NCBI GenBank assembly: GCA_019113675.1
Contig: DXHA01000027.1
Coordinates: 1 to 64,000 of the forward strand
Source of the DNA: Candidatus Yaniella excrementigallinarum
GTDB taxonomy: Bacteria; Actinomycetota; Actinomycetes; Actinomycetales; Micrococcaceae
Direction of reading: 5' to 3'
DNA: 64,000 nt
The first letter of the stretch is position 1, and each line of letters opens with the position of its first letter. The notes beneath the pieces were generated by a model. The model was not told the origin of the DNA and did no database searches. It saw only the letters and a program-made list of their open reading frames with translations. Below are positions 10,751-19,834 of the stretch, piece after piece. The position numbers and the translations under genes are program-made.

Positions 10751-12808
10751 CTAGTGGCCAGGAGTTAGATCTAGACGCCGCAACAGCTGGGCGTTTAAGG
10801 CCACAACTACGGTGGAAGCAGACATCAAAATCGCCCCCACACTCATGGGTAACACAAATCCAATAGGCGCCAGCACACCGGCAGCCAACGGTACCGCAAT
10901 AATGTTATAACCGGCTGCCCACCAGAGGTTCTGTTTCATTTTGCGGTAGGTTGCTCGGGAGAGCTCATACACCGAAAGCACCGACCGGGGATCCGAACTG
11001 GCCAGTATCACTCCCGCCGAGCTAATGGCAACATCCGTGCCAGCCCCAATCGCAATCCCCACATCAGCCTGAGCCAGGGCAGGAGCATCATTGATACCAT
11101 CACCGACCATCGCTACGGTATAGCCCTCATCCTGAAGTTCTGCCACTTTGGCGCTTTTATCTTCCGGACGGACACCAGCATAAACTCGATCAATACCCAA
11201 GTCATGTGCCACTGTATCGGCAACCGCCTGCGCATCGCCGGTAATCATACCCACGTGCACATTATTGGCATGCAGCGCACTGACCGCATCGAAGGACTCC
11301 GGGCGTATTTCATCGGCTAACCGCAAGGCGCTAATGACTTGCCCATCAGCCAGGACATGCAGAATAATCCCGCCTTCATCCCGCCACTGATCTGCAATCG
11401 CCAACTCTTGTTGATCACGAGCCTGCAATAAATACGGGCCACCAACTTCAACCCATGTGCCGTTGACTCTGGCTTTGACCCCAACGGCCGGAGACGACGA
11501 AAAATCTGAGGACCTTGGGATCGTGAGGCCACGGGAGGCTGCAGCGTCAACAATGGCACGTGCCAGAGGATGCTCACTATCGGATTCAGCGGCCGCCGCC
11601 AGGCCAAGCACAGTGTCCTCGTGATAACCAGCCACCGGTTCGATGGCGGTTAAACTTGGTTCTCCTTTGGTTAGCGTGCCAGTCTTATCAAAGTACACCG
11701 CATCAACGGTACGCATAGACTCCAGAGCCAACCGATCCTTAATTAACACACCACCCTGAGCAGCACGTTCGGTAGCAATGGAAACTACCAGTGGGATCGC
11801 CAGACCTAGTGCGTGTGGGCAGGCAATAACTAAAACGGTAATGGTGCGAACCACTGCCGTATCGGGTGCGCCTAAGAGTGACCAAATAATGGCGGTAATG
11901 ATCGCTGCAGTCAGTGCAAACCAAAAGAGCCAACCTGCAGCAGTATCAGCGATACGCTGCGCCCGTGAAGACGATGCCTGCGCATCGGAAACTAACTGTT
12001 GGATACCAGCCAACGCCGTATCATCACCAATGGCGGTCACTTCAACACGAATACCAGAATCTGTTGCCACTGTGCCAGCAACTACCTGATCATCGGATGC
12101 ACGACGTACCGGCTTGGATTCCCCGGTAACCATGGATTCATCCATCGAGGCGCTACCATCAACGATTTTTCCATCAGCAGGCACCGACGCACCAGGACGC
12201 ACCACAACGACATCGCCCACTTCCAGCTCGGTTGGGGCAACTTTGACAATTTCGTCGTTGACAAGTTTTTCAGCCTCATCGGGTAACAGCGCAGCTAGGG
12301 AGTCTAAAGCAGAAGTCGTTTGCGCTAGGGAACGCATCTCGATCCAGTGACCCAACAGCATGATGATCACCAGTAAGGCAAGTTCCCACCAAAAATTGAG
12401 TTGGGCATCCAAAATACCAAGCGTCGCGCCCCATGAAGCAACGAATGCCACCGTGATCGCTAAGCCAATCAGCAGCATCATCCCAGGCTGACGACCACGT
12501 AGCTCCGAGACTGCGCCCGTCAGAAAGGGTTGCCCACCCCAGAAGTAGATAATGCTTCCTAAAATTGGCGATATCCACCATACCCAGGTGCTATCCGGCA
12601 GGCTATATCCCAAAAGATCAGCAAACATGGGATTAAAAACGACCACGGGAATCCCCAGTACAACCATGACCCAAAACAGTCGACGAAACTGGTCGACGTG
12701 ATGGGCGTGGTCGTGCTGCTCATGGCCCGTATGGCTATCGTGTTGATGGTCTGTTTGCTGTGCAGTCTGGTGCATGCTCGATCCTTCCGGCTGAATTCGG
12801 TGTGGCAC
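10751..12808 (-). CDS. Heavy-metal translocating P-type ATPase, CPH-motif (CopB-like) with His-rich N-terminus
   Basis: DKTGTLTKGEP phosphorylation motif, GDGINDAPALAQADVGIAIG, TM motif VIACPHALGLAIPLV; N-terminal HQTAQQTDHQHDSHTGHEQHDHAHH; alternative start at 12775. Confidence 0.93.
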   Translation of the reverse strand: MPHRIQPEGSSMHQTAQQTDHQHDSHTGHEQHDHAHHVDQFRRLFWVMVVLGIPVVVFNPMFADLLGYSLPDSTWVWWISPILGSIIYFWGGQPFLTGAVSELRGRQPGMMLLIGLAITVAFVASWGATLGILDAQLNFWWELALLVIIMLLGHWIEMRSLAQTTSALDSLAALLPDEAEKLVNDEIVKVAPTELEVGDVVVVRPGASVPADGKIVDGSASMDESMVTGESKPVRRASDDQVVAGTVATDSGIRVEVTAIGDDTALAGIQQLVSDAQASSSRAQRIADTAAGWLFWFALTAAIITAIIWSLLGAPDTAVVRTITVLVIACPHALGLAIPLVVSIATERAAQGGVLIKDRLALESMRTVDAVYFDKTGTLTKGEPSLTAIEPVAGYHEDTVLGLAAAAESDSEHPLARAIVDAAASRGLTIPRSSDFSSSPAVGVKARVNGTWVEVGGPYLLQARDQQELAIADQWRDEGGIILHVLADGQVISALRLADEIRPESFDAVSALHANNVHVGMITGDAQAVADTVAHDLGIDRVYAGVRPEDKSAKVAELQDEGYTVAMVGDGINDAPALAQADVGIAIGAGTDVAISSAGVILASSDPRSVLSVYELSRATYRKMKQNLWWAAGYNIIAVPLAAGVLAPIGFVLPMSVGAILMSASTVVVALNAQLLRRLDLTPGH

Positions 12809-13007
12809 GATCTGTGGTGGCTAGTTGGTCAGAAGGTCTGCATTTGAACTTCCGTCATCGTGAACGCTCCTTCGTGAAGCAACCAGATGCCTTACTGATC
12901 GCCAAAATAATGTCGCTGATGTCACGGCCTGTTGGTGGTGCGGCGTCATCACAGTGATGTCAATTGGGTACTGTACCCTCTTGGACGAGCAAGGGCTTCA
13001 TTTATCA

Positions 13008-13024
13008 TACCCCCTCAGGGTATA
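13008..13024. promoter_or_regulatory. Palindrome ATACCC-CCTCA-GGGTAT, CsoR-like operator candidate
   Basis: Direct sequence inspection; second palindrome GGGTACTGTACCC at 12967-12979; both upstream of metal ATPase. Confidence 0.5.
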
Positions 13025-13127
13025 ACACCTCAGGTCTCAGACTCAATCTGCGTAGACTTAGATCGCGCTGCCAATTAGCTAATACGAGTCTCGCAATTAT
13101 GGGGCACTGGGGTTACACTGCAGCCAT

Positions 13128-14294
13128 ATGGAACGTATTAATGACCGGCTCGTTTCTTGGGCTTCTCTGCTTGACGACCAAACGTGCCAGCAGGCCATTA
13201 CTTCGGCTGAAATAGATTTTATTTACCCGCATATTGCGTTAATGCCCGACGCCCATTTGGGCTACGGCGCGACCGTGGGATCAGTCATTCCTACCTTGGG
13301 AGCGGTGATGCCAGCTGCGGTGGGCGTTGATATCGGTTGTGGGATGACCGCTGTGCAAACGCAGTTTAAATACACTGACCTACCCTCGAATCTGACGAAA
13401 TTACGTGAAGAAATCGAACGCAGTATTCCGGTTTCGGCAGGACGTTATAACCGCAAAATTCTGCCCAGTGCAGCCCCACGGGTGGATGAACTTGAAGAAT
13501 TGGCTTTAGCAAAAAATTTTGACCCAGACACATTCGATAAAAACTGGCGTCTGCAACTTGGCACATTGGGTGGCGGTAACCATTTTATTGAGATATGCCT
13601 TGATGAAACCGATAAAGTATGGACGTTTTTGCACTCCGGATCACGGGGGATTGGAAACAAAATAGCCCAGTACCACATTGATACGGCCAAAAATCTGCGG
13701 CACCAAGCTGGCGATCAACTACCGCATCCGGATCTTGCCTGGTTAACAGAGGGGACCGACCAGTTTGATCGGTACATTGCACAGTTGCGGTGGGCTCAGC
13801 ATTTTGCCCTATTGAATCGTGAAGAAATGATGTACCGCGTCAACAATCAGTTGGGTCGCTGGGCAGGAGAACCAGTGCAAAGTGTCCAACACATCAATTC
13901 GCACCATAACTTCACCGAACAAGAAGAACACTTCGGTAAAAAGGTCTGGGTTACCCGCAAAGGCGCCATCCGAGCACGCCGCAATGACATGGCGGCAATC
14001 CCCGGATCAATGGGAGCAGCCTCCTATATTGTCGAAGGTCAAGGTAATTCTGACTCATTAGATTCAGCGCCGCATGGCGCAGGTCGTCAATACTCCCGAC
14101 GAGCAGCACGGCGGAACTTCACTCAACAGGACCTACGCGATGCGATGGTGGGCATCGAATACCGCGACACCGCAAAGTTCATTGACGAAATTCCGCAAGC
14201 GTATAAGCCCATCGACCAAGTAATGCAGGATTCCAGAGAGCTCGTTACGATCCGCCACACCTTGCGCCAAATCGTAAACGTCAAAGGTGAATAG
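13128..14294 (+). CDS. rtcB: RtcB-family RNA ligase
   Basis: MPDAHLGYGATVGSVIPTLGAVMPAAVGVDIGCGM, GGGNHFIE, HSGSRGIGN, HGAGRQYSRRAARR. Confidence 0.95.
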   Translation: MERINDRLVSWASLLDDQTCQQAITSAEIDFIYPHIALMPDAHLGYGATVGSVIPTLGAVMPAAVGVDIGCGMTAVQTQFKYTDLPSNLTKLREEIERSIPVSAGRYNRKILPSAAPRVDELEELALAKNFDPDTFDKNWRLQLGTLGGGNHFIEICLDETDKVWTFLHSGSRGIGNKIAQYHIDTAKNLRHQAGDQLPHPDLAWLTEGTDQFDRYIAQLRWAQHFALLNREEMMYRVNNQLGRWAGEPVQSVQHINSHHNFTEQEEHFGKKVWVTRKGAIRARRNDMAAIPGSMGAASYIVEGQGNSDSLDSAPHGAGRQYSRRAARRNFTQQDLRDAMVGIEYRDTAKFIDEIPQAYKPIDQVMQDSRELVTIRHTLRQIVNVKGE

Positions 14295-14318
14295 CTTGGT
14301 TGGTGGATAATAGAAAAC

Positions 14319-14603
14319 ATGTCTTGGATGAGCGATAACCCTTTTAGCACCGGTTCCCGGCTGTACCAACGGGTGCTCATTACTGGCATGATTATCCTAG
14401 GCACCGGTTTTATTATCGCCGTAATCGGTGGTATCACTGCCACTCGGCAGGTCTCGATTATCGCAGCGGTAATTATTGGTATCGGCCTGGTAACACATGT
14501 GGTTGCCCAACTGATCCGATACGCTGAACGTCGTAAAGAACTCCGCGAAAATTTAGAAGCCGACCGTAGAGGTCGCCAACAGCGTGGAAAGGACAAAACA
14601 TGA
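14319..14603 (+). CDS. Small two-TM membrane protein of unknown function
   Basis: 94 aa; two hydrophobic segments and basic C-terminus; stop overlaps next CDS start. Confidence 0.7.
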   Translation: MSWMSDNPFSTGSRLYQRVLITGMIILGTGFIIAVIGGITATRQVSIIAAVIIGIGLVTHVVAQLIRYAERRKELRENLEADRRGRQQRGKDKT

Positions 14604-15034
14604 CTGTTGACATCACTGGCCGAGAATATCCCGGCGTTGGCCCCTATCAGGTCGGCAGCGAAGACATCCGTAATTTCGCAGCCGCCGTGAAAAATACACA
14701 CGAATACCATAATGATGTCGATGCAGCCCGCGCTGCCGGTCATAAAGCCTTGGTGGCGCCACCAACCTATCTGGTAACTATCGCGCAGCGCGCTGAAGCT
14801 CTCGTGGTTCACGATCCTGACGCTAAAGTCGACTTTTCCCGTGTGGTACACGCTGACCAACGATTTACCTACCACCGCCCTGTGGTGGGCGGCGATGAAT
14901 TATTTGCTCAACCGACGGTTACTTCGGTCAAAGAGGTCGCCGGCAATAGATTAATCACTACTCAAACGGAAATTTCTAATGCCAAACGTGCGCCCGTAGC
15001 CACCGTTATTTCCACGCTACTGGTCCGTGGATAA
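14600..15034 (+). CDS. FAS1-like/MaoC dehydratase N-terminal family protein (HadA/UPF0336-like)
   Basis: VAPPTYLVTIAQRAEALVVHDPDAKVDFSRVVHADQRFTYHRPVVGGDEL. Confidence 0.85.
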   Translation: MTVDITGREYPGVGPYQVGSEDIRNFAAAVKNTHEYHNDVDAARAAGHKALVAPPTYLVTIAQRAEALVVHDPDAKVDFSRVVHADQRFTYHRPVVGGDELFAQPTVTSVKEVAGNRLITTQTEISNAKRAPVATVISTLLVRG

Positions 15035-15045
15035 GGAGTGTTTTC

Positions 15046-15513
15046 ATGCCTGCTATCGAACAACTTAGCAAAGGCGAAGTCATCGCCACCCGAACTATCG
15101 ACATTAATCGTGCAGACCTCATCCGATATGCCGGAGCTTCTCAAGACTTTAACCCCATACACTGGTCTGATGCGACCGCAAAGCAGGCCGAACTGCCCGG
15201 GGTGATCGCCCACGGCATGCTCAGTATGGGATTAGCTGTGGACCTGATAACCCAATGGGCCGATGATCCAACGGCGATCATCGATTACCAGACTCGGTTT
15301 TCTGCGATGGTTCCGGTTGAAGAGACCACTCATAGTGCCGACCCGGCTCAACCGTTCGATAATCCAAACCCAGGGGCACAACTGGAAGTCACGGCAACTA
15401 TCGGAGATATTAATGAAGATACCAACGTCGTGCGCATTGATCTCACGGTGACTAACCCCAATGACGACAACGCTCGAGTACTGACTCGAGCCCGAGCAAT
15501 GGTGCAACTTTAA
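15046..15513 (+). CDS. MaoC-family hot-dog dehydratase (HadB-like)
   Basis: RYAGASQDFNPIHWSDATAKQAELPGVIAHGMLSMGL hydratase motif. Confidence 0.9.
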   Translation: MPAIEQLSKGEVIATRTIDINRADLIRYAGASQDFNPIHWSDATAKQAELPGVIAHGMLSMGLAVDLITQWADDPTAIIDYQTRFSAMVPVEETTHSADPAQPFDNPNPGAQLEVTATIGDINEDTNVVRIDLTVTNPNDDNARVLTRARAMVQL

Positions 15514-15517
15514 CCTC

Positions 15518-16621
15518 ATGCCCGAAAACTTGCTGGCAAACCACACCACCGCGCGCGTCGGTGGCCCCGCTACTACCTGGATTGTTGCCTCAACAGAGGA
15601 CCAACTCATAACTGCTATAGCCGACACCGATACAGCCAAGACTCCACTGCTCGTGCTAGCCGGCGGGTCGAACATGTTGGTAGCCGATGATGGGTTTCCT
15701 GGAACGGTAGTACGCATTGCTACCAACGGCATTGAAGTTTTGGAATCTACCCCGGCTGATGTCCATATCAGAATTGCCGCCGGTCAGCACTGGGATGCTG
15801 TAGTCGAATGGTCGGTGGCCCAGGGGCTTAGCGGCATTGAAGCGTTATCGGGTATTCCGGGTTCCACAGGTGCCACACCGGTACAAAACGTGGGTGCATA
15901 TGGGTCTGATATCTCGCAAACGCTAATCAGTATTCGGGCCTGGGACCGCCAAGCCCACCGGATCGTAGAATTCGGTGCCAATGAACTGGAGTTTGGCTAC
16001 CGGGATTCAGTGATTAAACGCAGTATCGTATCTTCTGGTGAAGATTTCTTTAACGCTTCGCCGCGGTGGATTGTGTTATCGGTAGATTTACGCCTTACCA
16101 AAACCGGACAAACCGCCCCCGTACGCTATACACAGTTAGCTAAGGCACTCAACGTTGAACTTGGCGCTACCGCTCCGTTGGAGCACATTCGTCAAACCGT
16201 CCTTAGGTTGCGTGCCAGCAAGGGCATGGTCTTAGATGCCGCAGATTACGATACTTGGTCGACCGGATCATTTTTCACCAACCCGATCGTGCCAGTTACT
16301 ATAGCCGATACATTGCCCGAGAATGCACCTCGTTTTGCCCATGCTGAGGCCAACGGTAAATGTAAAATGGTAAAGCTCTCGGCTGCCTGGCTTATCGATC
16401 AGGCAGGCTATCATAAAGGGTTCGGACTTAACGGCGAACCAGACACCACTGGCCGTGCTGGCCTTTCGACCAAACACACCTTGGCATTAACCAACCGCGG
16501 GGATGCCACGGCAAAAGACCTCATACATATTGCCACCCTGGTGCGTGACGGGGTCGAGCGCCAATGGGGGATCACCTTGGTGCCGGAGCCTGTGTTAGTT
16601 GGGATACAACTGGGTGACTAA
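15518..16621 (+). CDS. murB: UDP-N-acetylmuramate dehydrogenase
   Basis: LAGGSNMLVADDGFPGTVVRIATNGIEV; SGIEALSGIPGSTGATPVQNVGAYG. Confidence 0.96.
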   Translation: MPENLLANHTTARVGGPATTWIVASTEDQLITAIADTDTAKTPLLVLAGGSNMLVADDGFPGTVVRIATNGIEVLESTPADVHIRIAAGQHWDAVVEWSVAQGLSGIEALSGIPGSTGATPVQNVGAYGSDISQTLISIRAWDRQAHRIVEFGANELEFGYRDSVIKRSIVSSGEDFFNASPRWIVLSVDLRLTKTGQTAPVRYTQLAKALNVELGATAPLEHIRQTVLRLRASKGMVLDAADYDTWSTGSFFTNPIVPVTIADTLPENAPRFAHAEANGKCKMVKLSAAWLIDQAGYHKGFGLNGEPDTTGRAGLSTKHTLALTNRGDATAKDLIHIATLVRDGVERQWGITLVPEPVLVGIQLGD

Positions 16622-16753
16622 CCCGCACGTCAAGTTGCAATGCAGTCAACTGCCTTGGCAAGATAACACCGTATTTTGAATCCCTCTAGGGTTGGGCACT
16701 GATAATCTCAGCGCACAGAGCTAGTATGTCGTGCCCCGGAAACGGACGGTTTT

Positions 16754-18859
16754 TTGACAACGGTAACAAGGCCTACTGCGCGGGTTGCTCAACATGTGCC
16801 GAAGCGGCGGTACCGCCCGGACCTCCACGGTATCCGCGGTCTGGCCATCGTCGGCGTGGTTGTATTCCATTTATTTGGAAACGGACGCGTTTCCGGCGGA
16901 ATTGATGTTTTTCTGACCGTCTCTGGGTTCCTATTCACCGCGATGCTGTTGCGCGAGGCCACTGAGAACGATGGCAAGATCAATTTCCTACGTTACTTTG
17001 GGCGACTATTTCGAAGGATTTTTGCTCCCGCCGCCGTTGTTGTCATAACTGTCACGATTGCGGCATTCGTAATCTTGCCCTATACGCAGCACCCCCAAAT
17101 GCTGCGCGAAGCTGTCGCCTCACTGCTGTACTATGAGAACTTTGAGCTGATCAACTCGCAGCTCTCCTATGACGCAGCGGGGCCCGAAACCTCTGCATTC
17201 CAACACTTTTGGTCGTTATCTGTACAAGGCCAGTTTTATTTGGTCATCCCGTTAGTCGTCCTCGTGTTGGTTTGGATTGCACGAAAACGAAATCAGCCAG
17301 CTGTTTTCTGGGTCGCAATAGTTTTAGCCATAACATTGGTAGCGTCCATGGCTTGGGCAGTGATCTATGGTACGAACCTGCAAGATGAGGCATATTTGGC
17401 CACAACCACCAGACTATGGCAGTTAGCTTTTGGTGGGCTGATGGCACTGAGTATTGACCATCTTCGGTTAGCCAAGGGTCTGCGGTTAATCATGGGCTGG
17501 GTGGGCCTAATGATGGTGCTATCCACCGGCCTGATATTTGACGGCGGACAACAATTTCCTGGACCTTTGGCCTTATGGCCGCTGTTAGGGCTGGCTTTTG
17601 TACTGTTCGCGGCGCCGCAAGAGGGCGCTGCTGAAACTGGCTCGGTGACACAGCTGCTCAACAACCGGGTTTTTAGTTGGATTGGTGACTACTCCTATGC
17701 CTTGTACCTATGGCATTGGCCCTTGCTGATTTTTTATCTCGCTATACGGGACCGCGAAGCAGTCGGAGTCTTAGGCGCTGCAGTGGTATTGGCAGTGGCA
17801 GTTATTCTAGCGGTCTTGCTGAACACGCTTGTAGAGCGGCCGTTACAATCCTGGGGCCGACAAGCTGGTGGTCAAAAAGCAGATATCGTGCCGCTTGCTA
17901 TGGGACTAGTTGTCATGCTGGTCTTTAGTAACGTGGTGGCCAATGCTCTGCTGGCCAGCCAACAGGAAGCCCAACAACATCAAGACAGCCAGTTTGCTTT
18001 GGACCCAGAGCAATACCCCGGTGCACGATCAACCTTAGAAGACGGGCCCGATGTTCCAGAAGTCGAAAATTTTGCTCCAAGTGTTGAGGAACTGGCTCAA
18101 GTAGAACAGGAATACATCACCCGGAATTGTCGCCAAGCAGGTGAAAACGCCCCTGGAAGTGATGAAGTAACGCTCTGTGAAGATCCGGAAGCGCCCGAAA
18201 ACCCATCAAAAACCATAGTGCTAGCTCCTGACTCACACGCGGGCCATTGGGAGCAGACCTTCCGTGAATTAGGACGAGAGCATAACTGGGAAGTTATCTT
18301 GGCCATCAAATCGGGATGTAACTTCTCGGGGACACCTGGTAAACCAGGCAATGATTATTGTCATAAATGGAACGACAATTTCATGGACTGGCTCGAAACC
18401 CAAGACGTTGACTTGTTGGTCACTCCCGGTACGCGAAATTGGGGCCGTCCAGGTTCAGAGAAAATTGCCGAAGGCGCGGAACAGCGGTGGGAACAAATAG
18501 CAGAACGCGATACCCCGTTGCTTCTGCTTCGCGGTCTGATTCGACCAAGCACGCATGAAACCCGTGACTGTTTGGCAGCCGATAAAGCGCCAGAGGCCTG
18601 TGGTGGGATTGCCGGAGACGCACATGAACCTAATCCAATAGAAACTATGGACCTACCGGATACAACGAAAACCTTGGATATGAATCCGTATCTCTGTCCT
18701 CAGGTTGGCGAAGGACGAGACGCTACGTGTTCTGCTGTTGTCGGTAACGTAGTCGTCTGGTACGACAACTCGCATATGACACCGCAGTATGCCACCACAT
18801 TGGCCCCGATTATGGACGAACAACTGCAAGAGCTCTACCCACAACTTTTTGACGCATAG
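16754..18859 (+). CDS. Acyltransferase-3 family protein with C-terminal SGNH-like domain (OatA-like)
   Basis: RPDLHGIRGLAIVGVVVFHL...GGIDVFLTVSGFL; C-terminal APDSHAGHW and YDNSHMTPQYA; TTG start. Confidence 0.9.
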   Translation: MTTVTRPTARVAQHVPKRRYRPDLHGIRGLAIVGVVVFHLFGNGRVSGGIDVFLTVSGFLFTAMLLREATENDGKINFLRYFGRLFRRIFAPAAVVVITVTIAAFVILPYTQHPQMLREAVASLLYYENFELINSQLSYDAAGPETSAFQHFWSLSVQGQFYLVIPLVVLVLVWIARKRNQPAVFWVAIVLAITLVASMAWAVIYGTNLQDEAYLATTTRLWQLAFGGLMALSIDHLRLAKGLRLIMGWVGLMMVLSTGLIFDGGQQFPGPLALWPLLGLAFVLFAAPQEGAAETGSVTQLLNNRVFSWIGDYSYALYLWHWPLLIFYLAIRDREAVGVLGAAVVLAVAVILAVLLNTLVERPLQSWGRQAGGQKADIVPLAMGLVVMLVFSNVVANALLASQQEAQQHQDSQFALDPEQYPGARSTLEDGPDVPEVENFAPSVEELAQVEQEYITRNCRQAGENAPGSDEVTLCEDPEAPENPSKTIVLAPDSHAGHWEQTFRELGREHNWEVILAIKSGCNFSGTPGKPGNDYCHKWNDNFMDWLETQDVDLLVTPGTRNWGRPGSEKIAEGAEQRWEQIAERDTPLLLLRGLIRPSTHETRDCLAADKAPEACGGIAGDAHEPNPIETMDLPDTTKTLDMNPYLCPQVGEGRDATCSAVVGNVVVWYDNSHMTPQYATTLAPIMDEQLQELYPQLFDA

Positions 18860-18955
18860 TTTGGCATAATTCATGCCGCACGTGCTTTGCCCTTATCACC
18901 GCGACACCACGTGTGACAATATTGGTCCGAACCAGTCCCATCTGAAGGAGTAAGC

Positions 18956-19771
18956 ATGACGGAACCTGATGAACCCAATTCACGCCAACCCCAGGGTGCC
19001 CCAGCGGCCTTGATCAATGGGCTGTCGATTTTGGAATCGTTTTCTATCAAACGGCCCTCACTAGGGGTCACGGAGATCTCAGAGATCGTTGGGTTACATA
19101 AATCCACGGTTTCGCGTATGCTCAATGGCCTGGCAGAACTGGGCTACGTGCGGCGAGAACAAACTGGGGGACGCTACCGGTTAGGTCTGAGCGTATTAGA
19201 ACTAGCGGCACCGTTGTTGGCCGATCTTGATATTCGTGCTGCTGGTCTTGAACACTTAGAATACTTAACAGAGGTTACTGGCGAAACTTCGGCTTTAGGA
19301 GTCTGGGGAGAGGGTGGCACGATTGTCGTAGAACAAGTTGCCAGCCCGCATCAGGTTCGGCATACGCAGCCCATAGGGAATCGCTACAATATGTGGCAAT
19401 CCTCGTCAGTACGAGTCATGCTGGCATATCAGCCCCTCAAAGCCGTGCATCAGCTTATAGAAACCGGAAAAATTCTTGTTCCGGCAGAAGACGTAACCCA
19501 TGAAACAGTCGAAGCTGAGCTCGAAAAAATTCGGCACAACGGTTATGCCATAAACCAAGGAGGCACAACTCCAGAAGAGTTCGGTGTTTCCGCCGTGGTT
19601 CGTGACCTACGGGGGACTGCAACTGGCTGTGTGATTCTGTCAGCCCCGACATCGCGGGTTCAGCATAAAGACTCTGCGCGAGACCTGCAACAAGCGGTGA
19701 TACAAACAGCTCGAGACATTTCAGCACGATTGGGTGCTCCGATGCCAGCACAAAACGAAACCGGGGCATGA
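18956..19771 (+). CDS. IclR-family transcriptional regulator
   Basis: GVTEISEIVGLHKSTVSRMLNGLAELGYVRREQTGGRYRLGLSVLELA. Confidence 0.93.
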   Translation: MTEPDEPNSRQPQGAPAALINGLSILESFSIKRPSLGVTEISEIVGLHKSTVSRMLNGLAELGYVRREQTGGRYRLGLSVLELAAPLLADLDIRAAGLEHLEYLTEVTGETSALGVWGEGGTIVVEQVASPHQVRHTQPIGNRYNMWQSSSVRVMLAYQPLKAVHQLIETGKILVPAEDVTHETVEAELEKIRHNGYAINQGGTTPEEFGVSAVVRDLRGTATGCVILSAPTSRVQHKDSARDLQQAVIQTARDISARLGAPMPAQNETGA

Positions 19772-19834
19772 CTATCGAGTCATGCCCCACTGTCTGGTTG
19801 AGCTGTTGAGCCGGGCCAGAGTCCTAGTAATTTG

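Noticed and set aside
12760-12957. Small plus-strand ORF upstream of the metal ATPase, considered as a copper chaperone or repressor
   Set aside because: No CxxC or CsoR-like motif; composition looks non-coding and overlaps the ATPase 5' end.
14123-14875. 250-aa minus-strand ORF spanning rtcB end and MaoC gene
   Set aside because: Antisense to three well-supported plus-strand genes.
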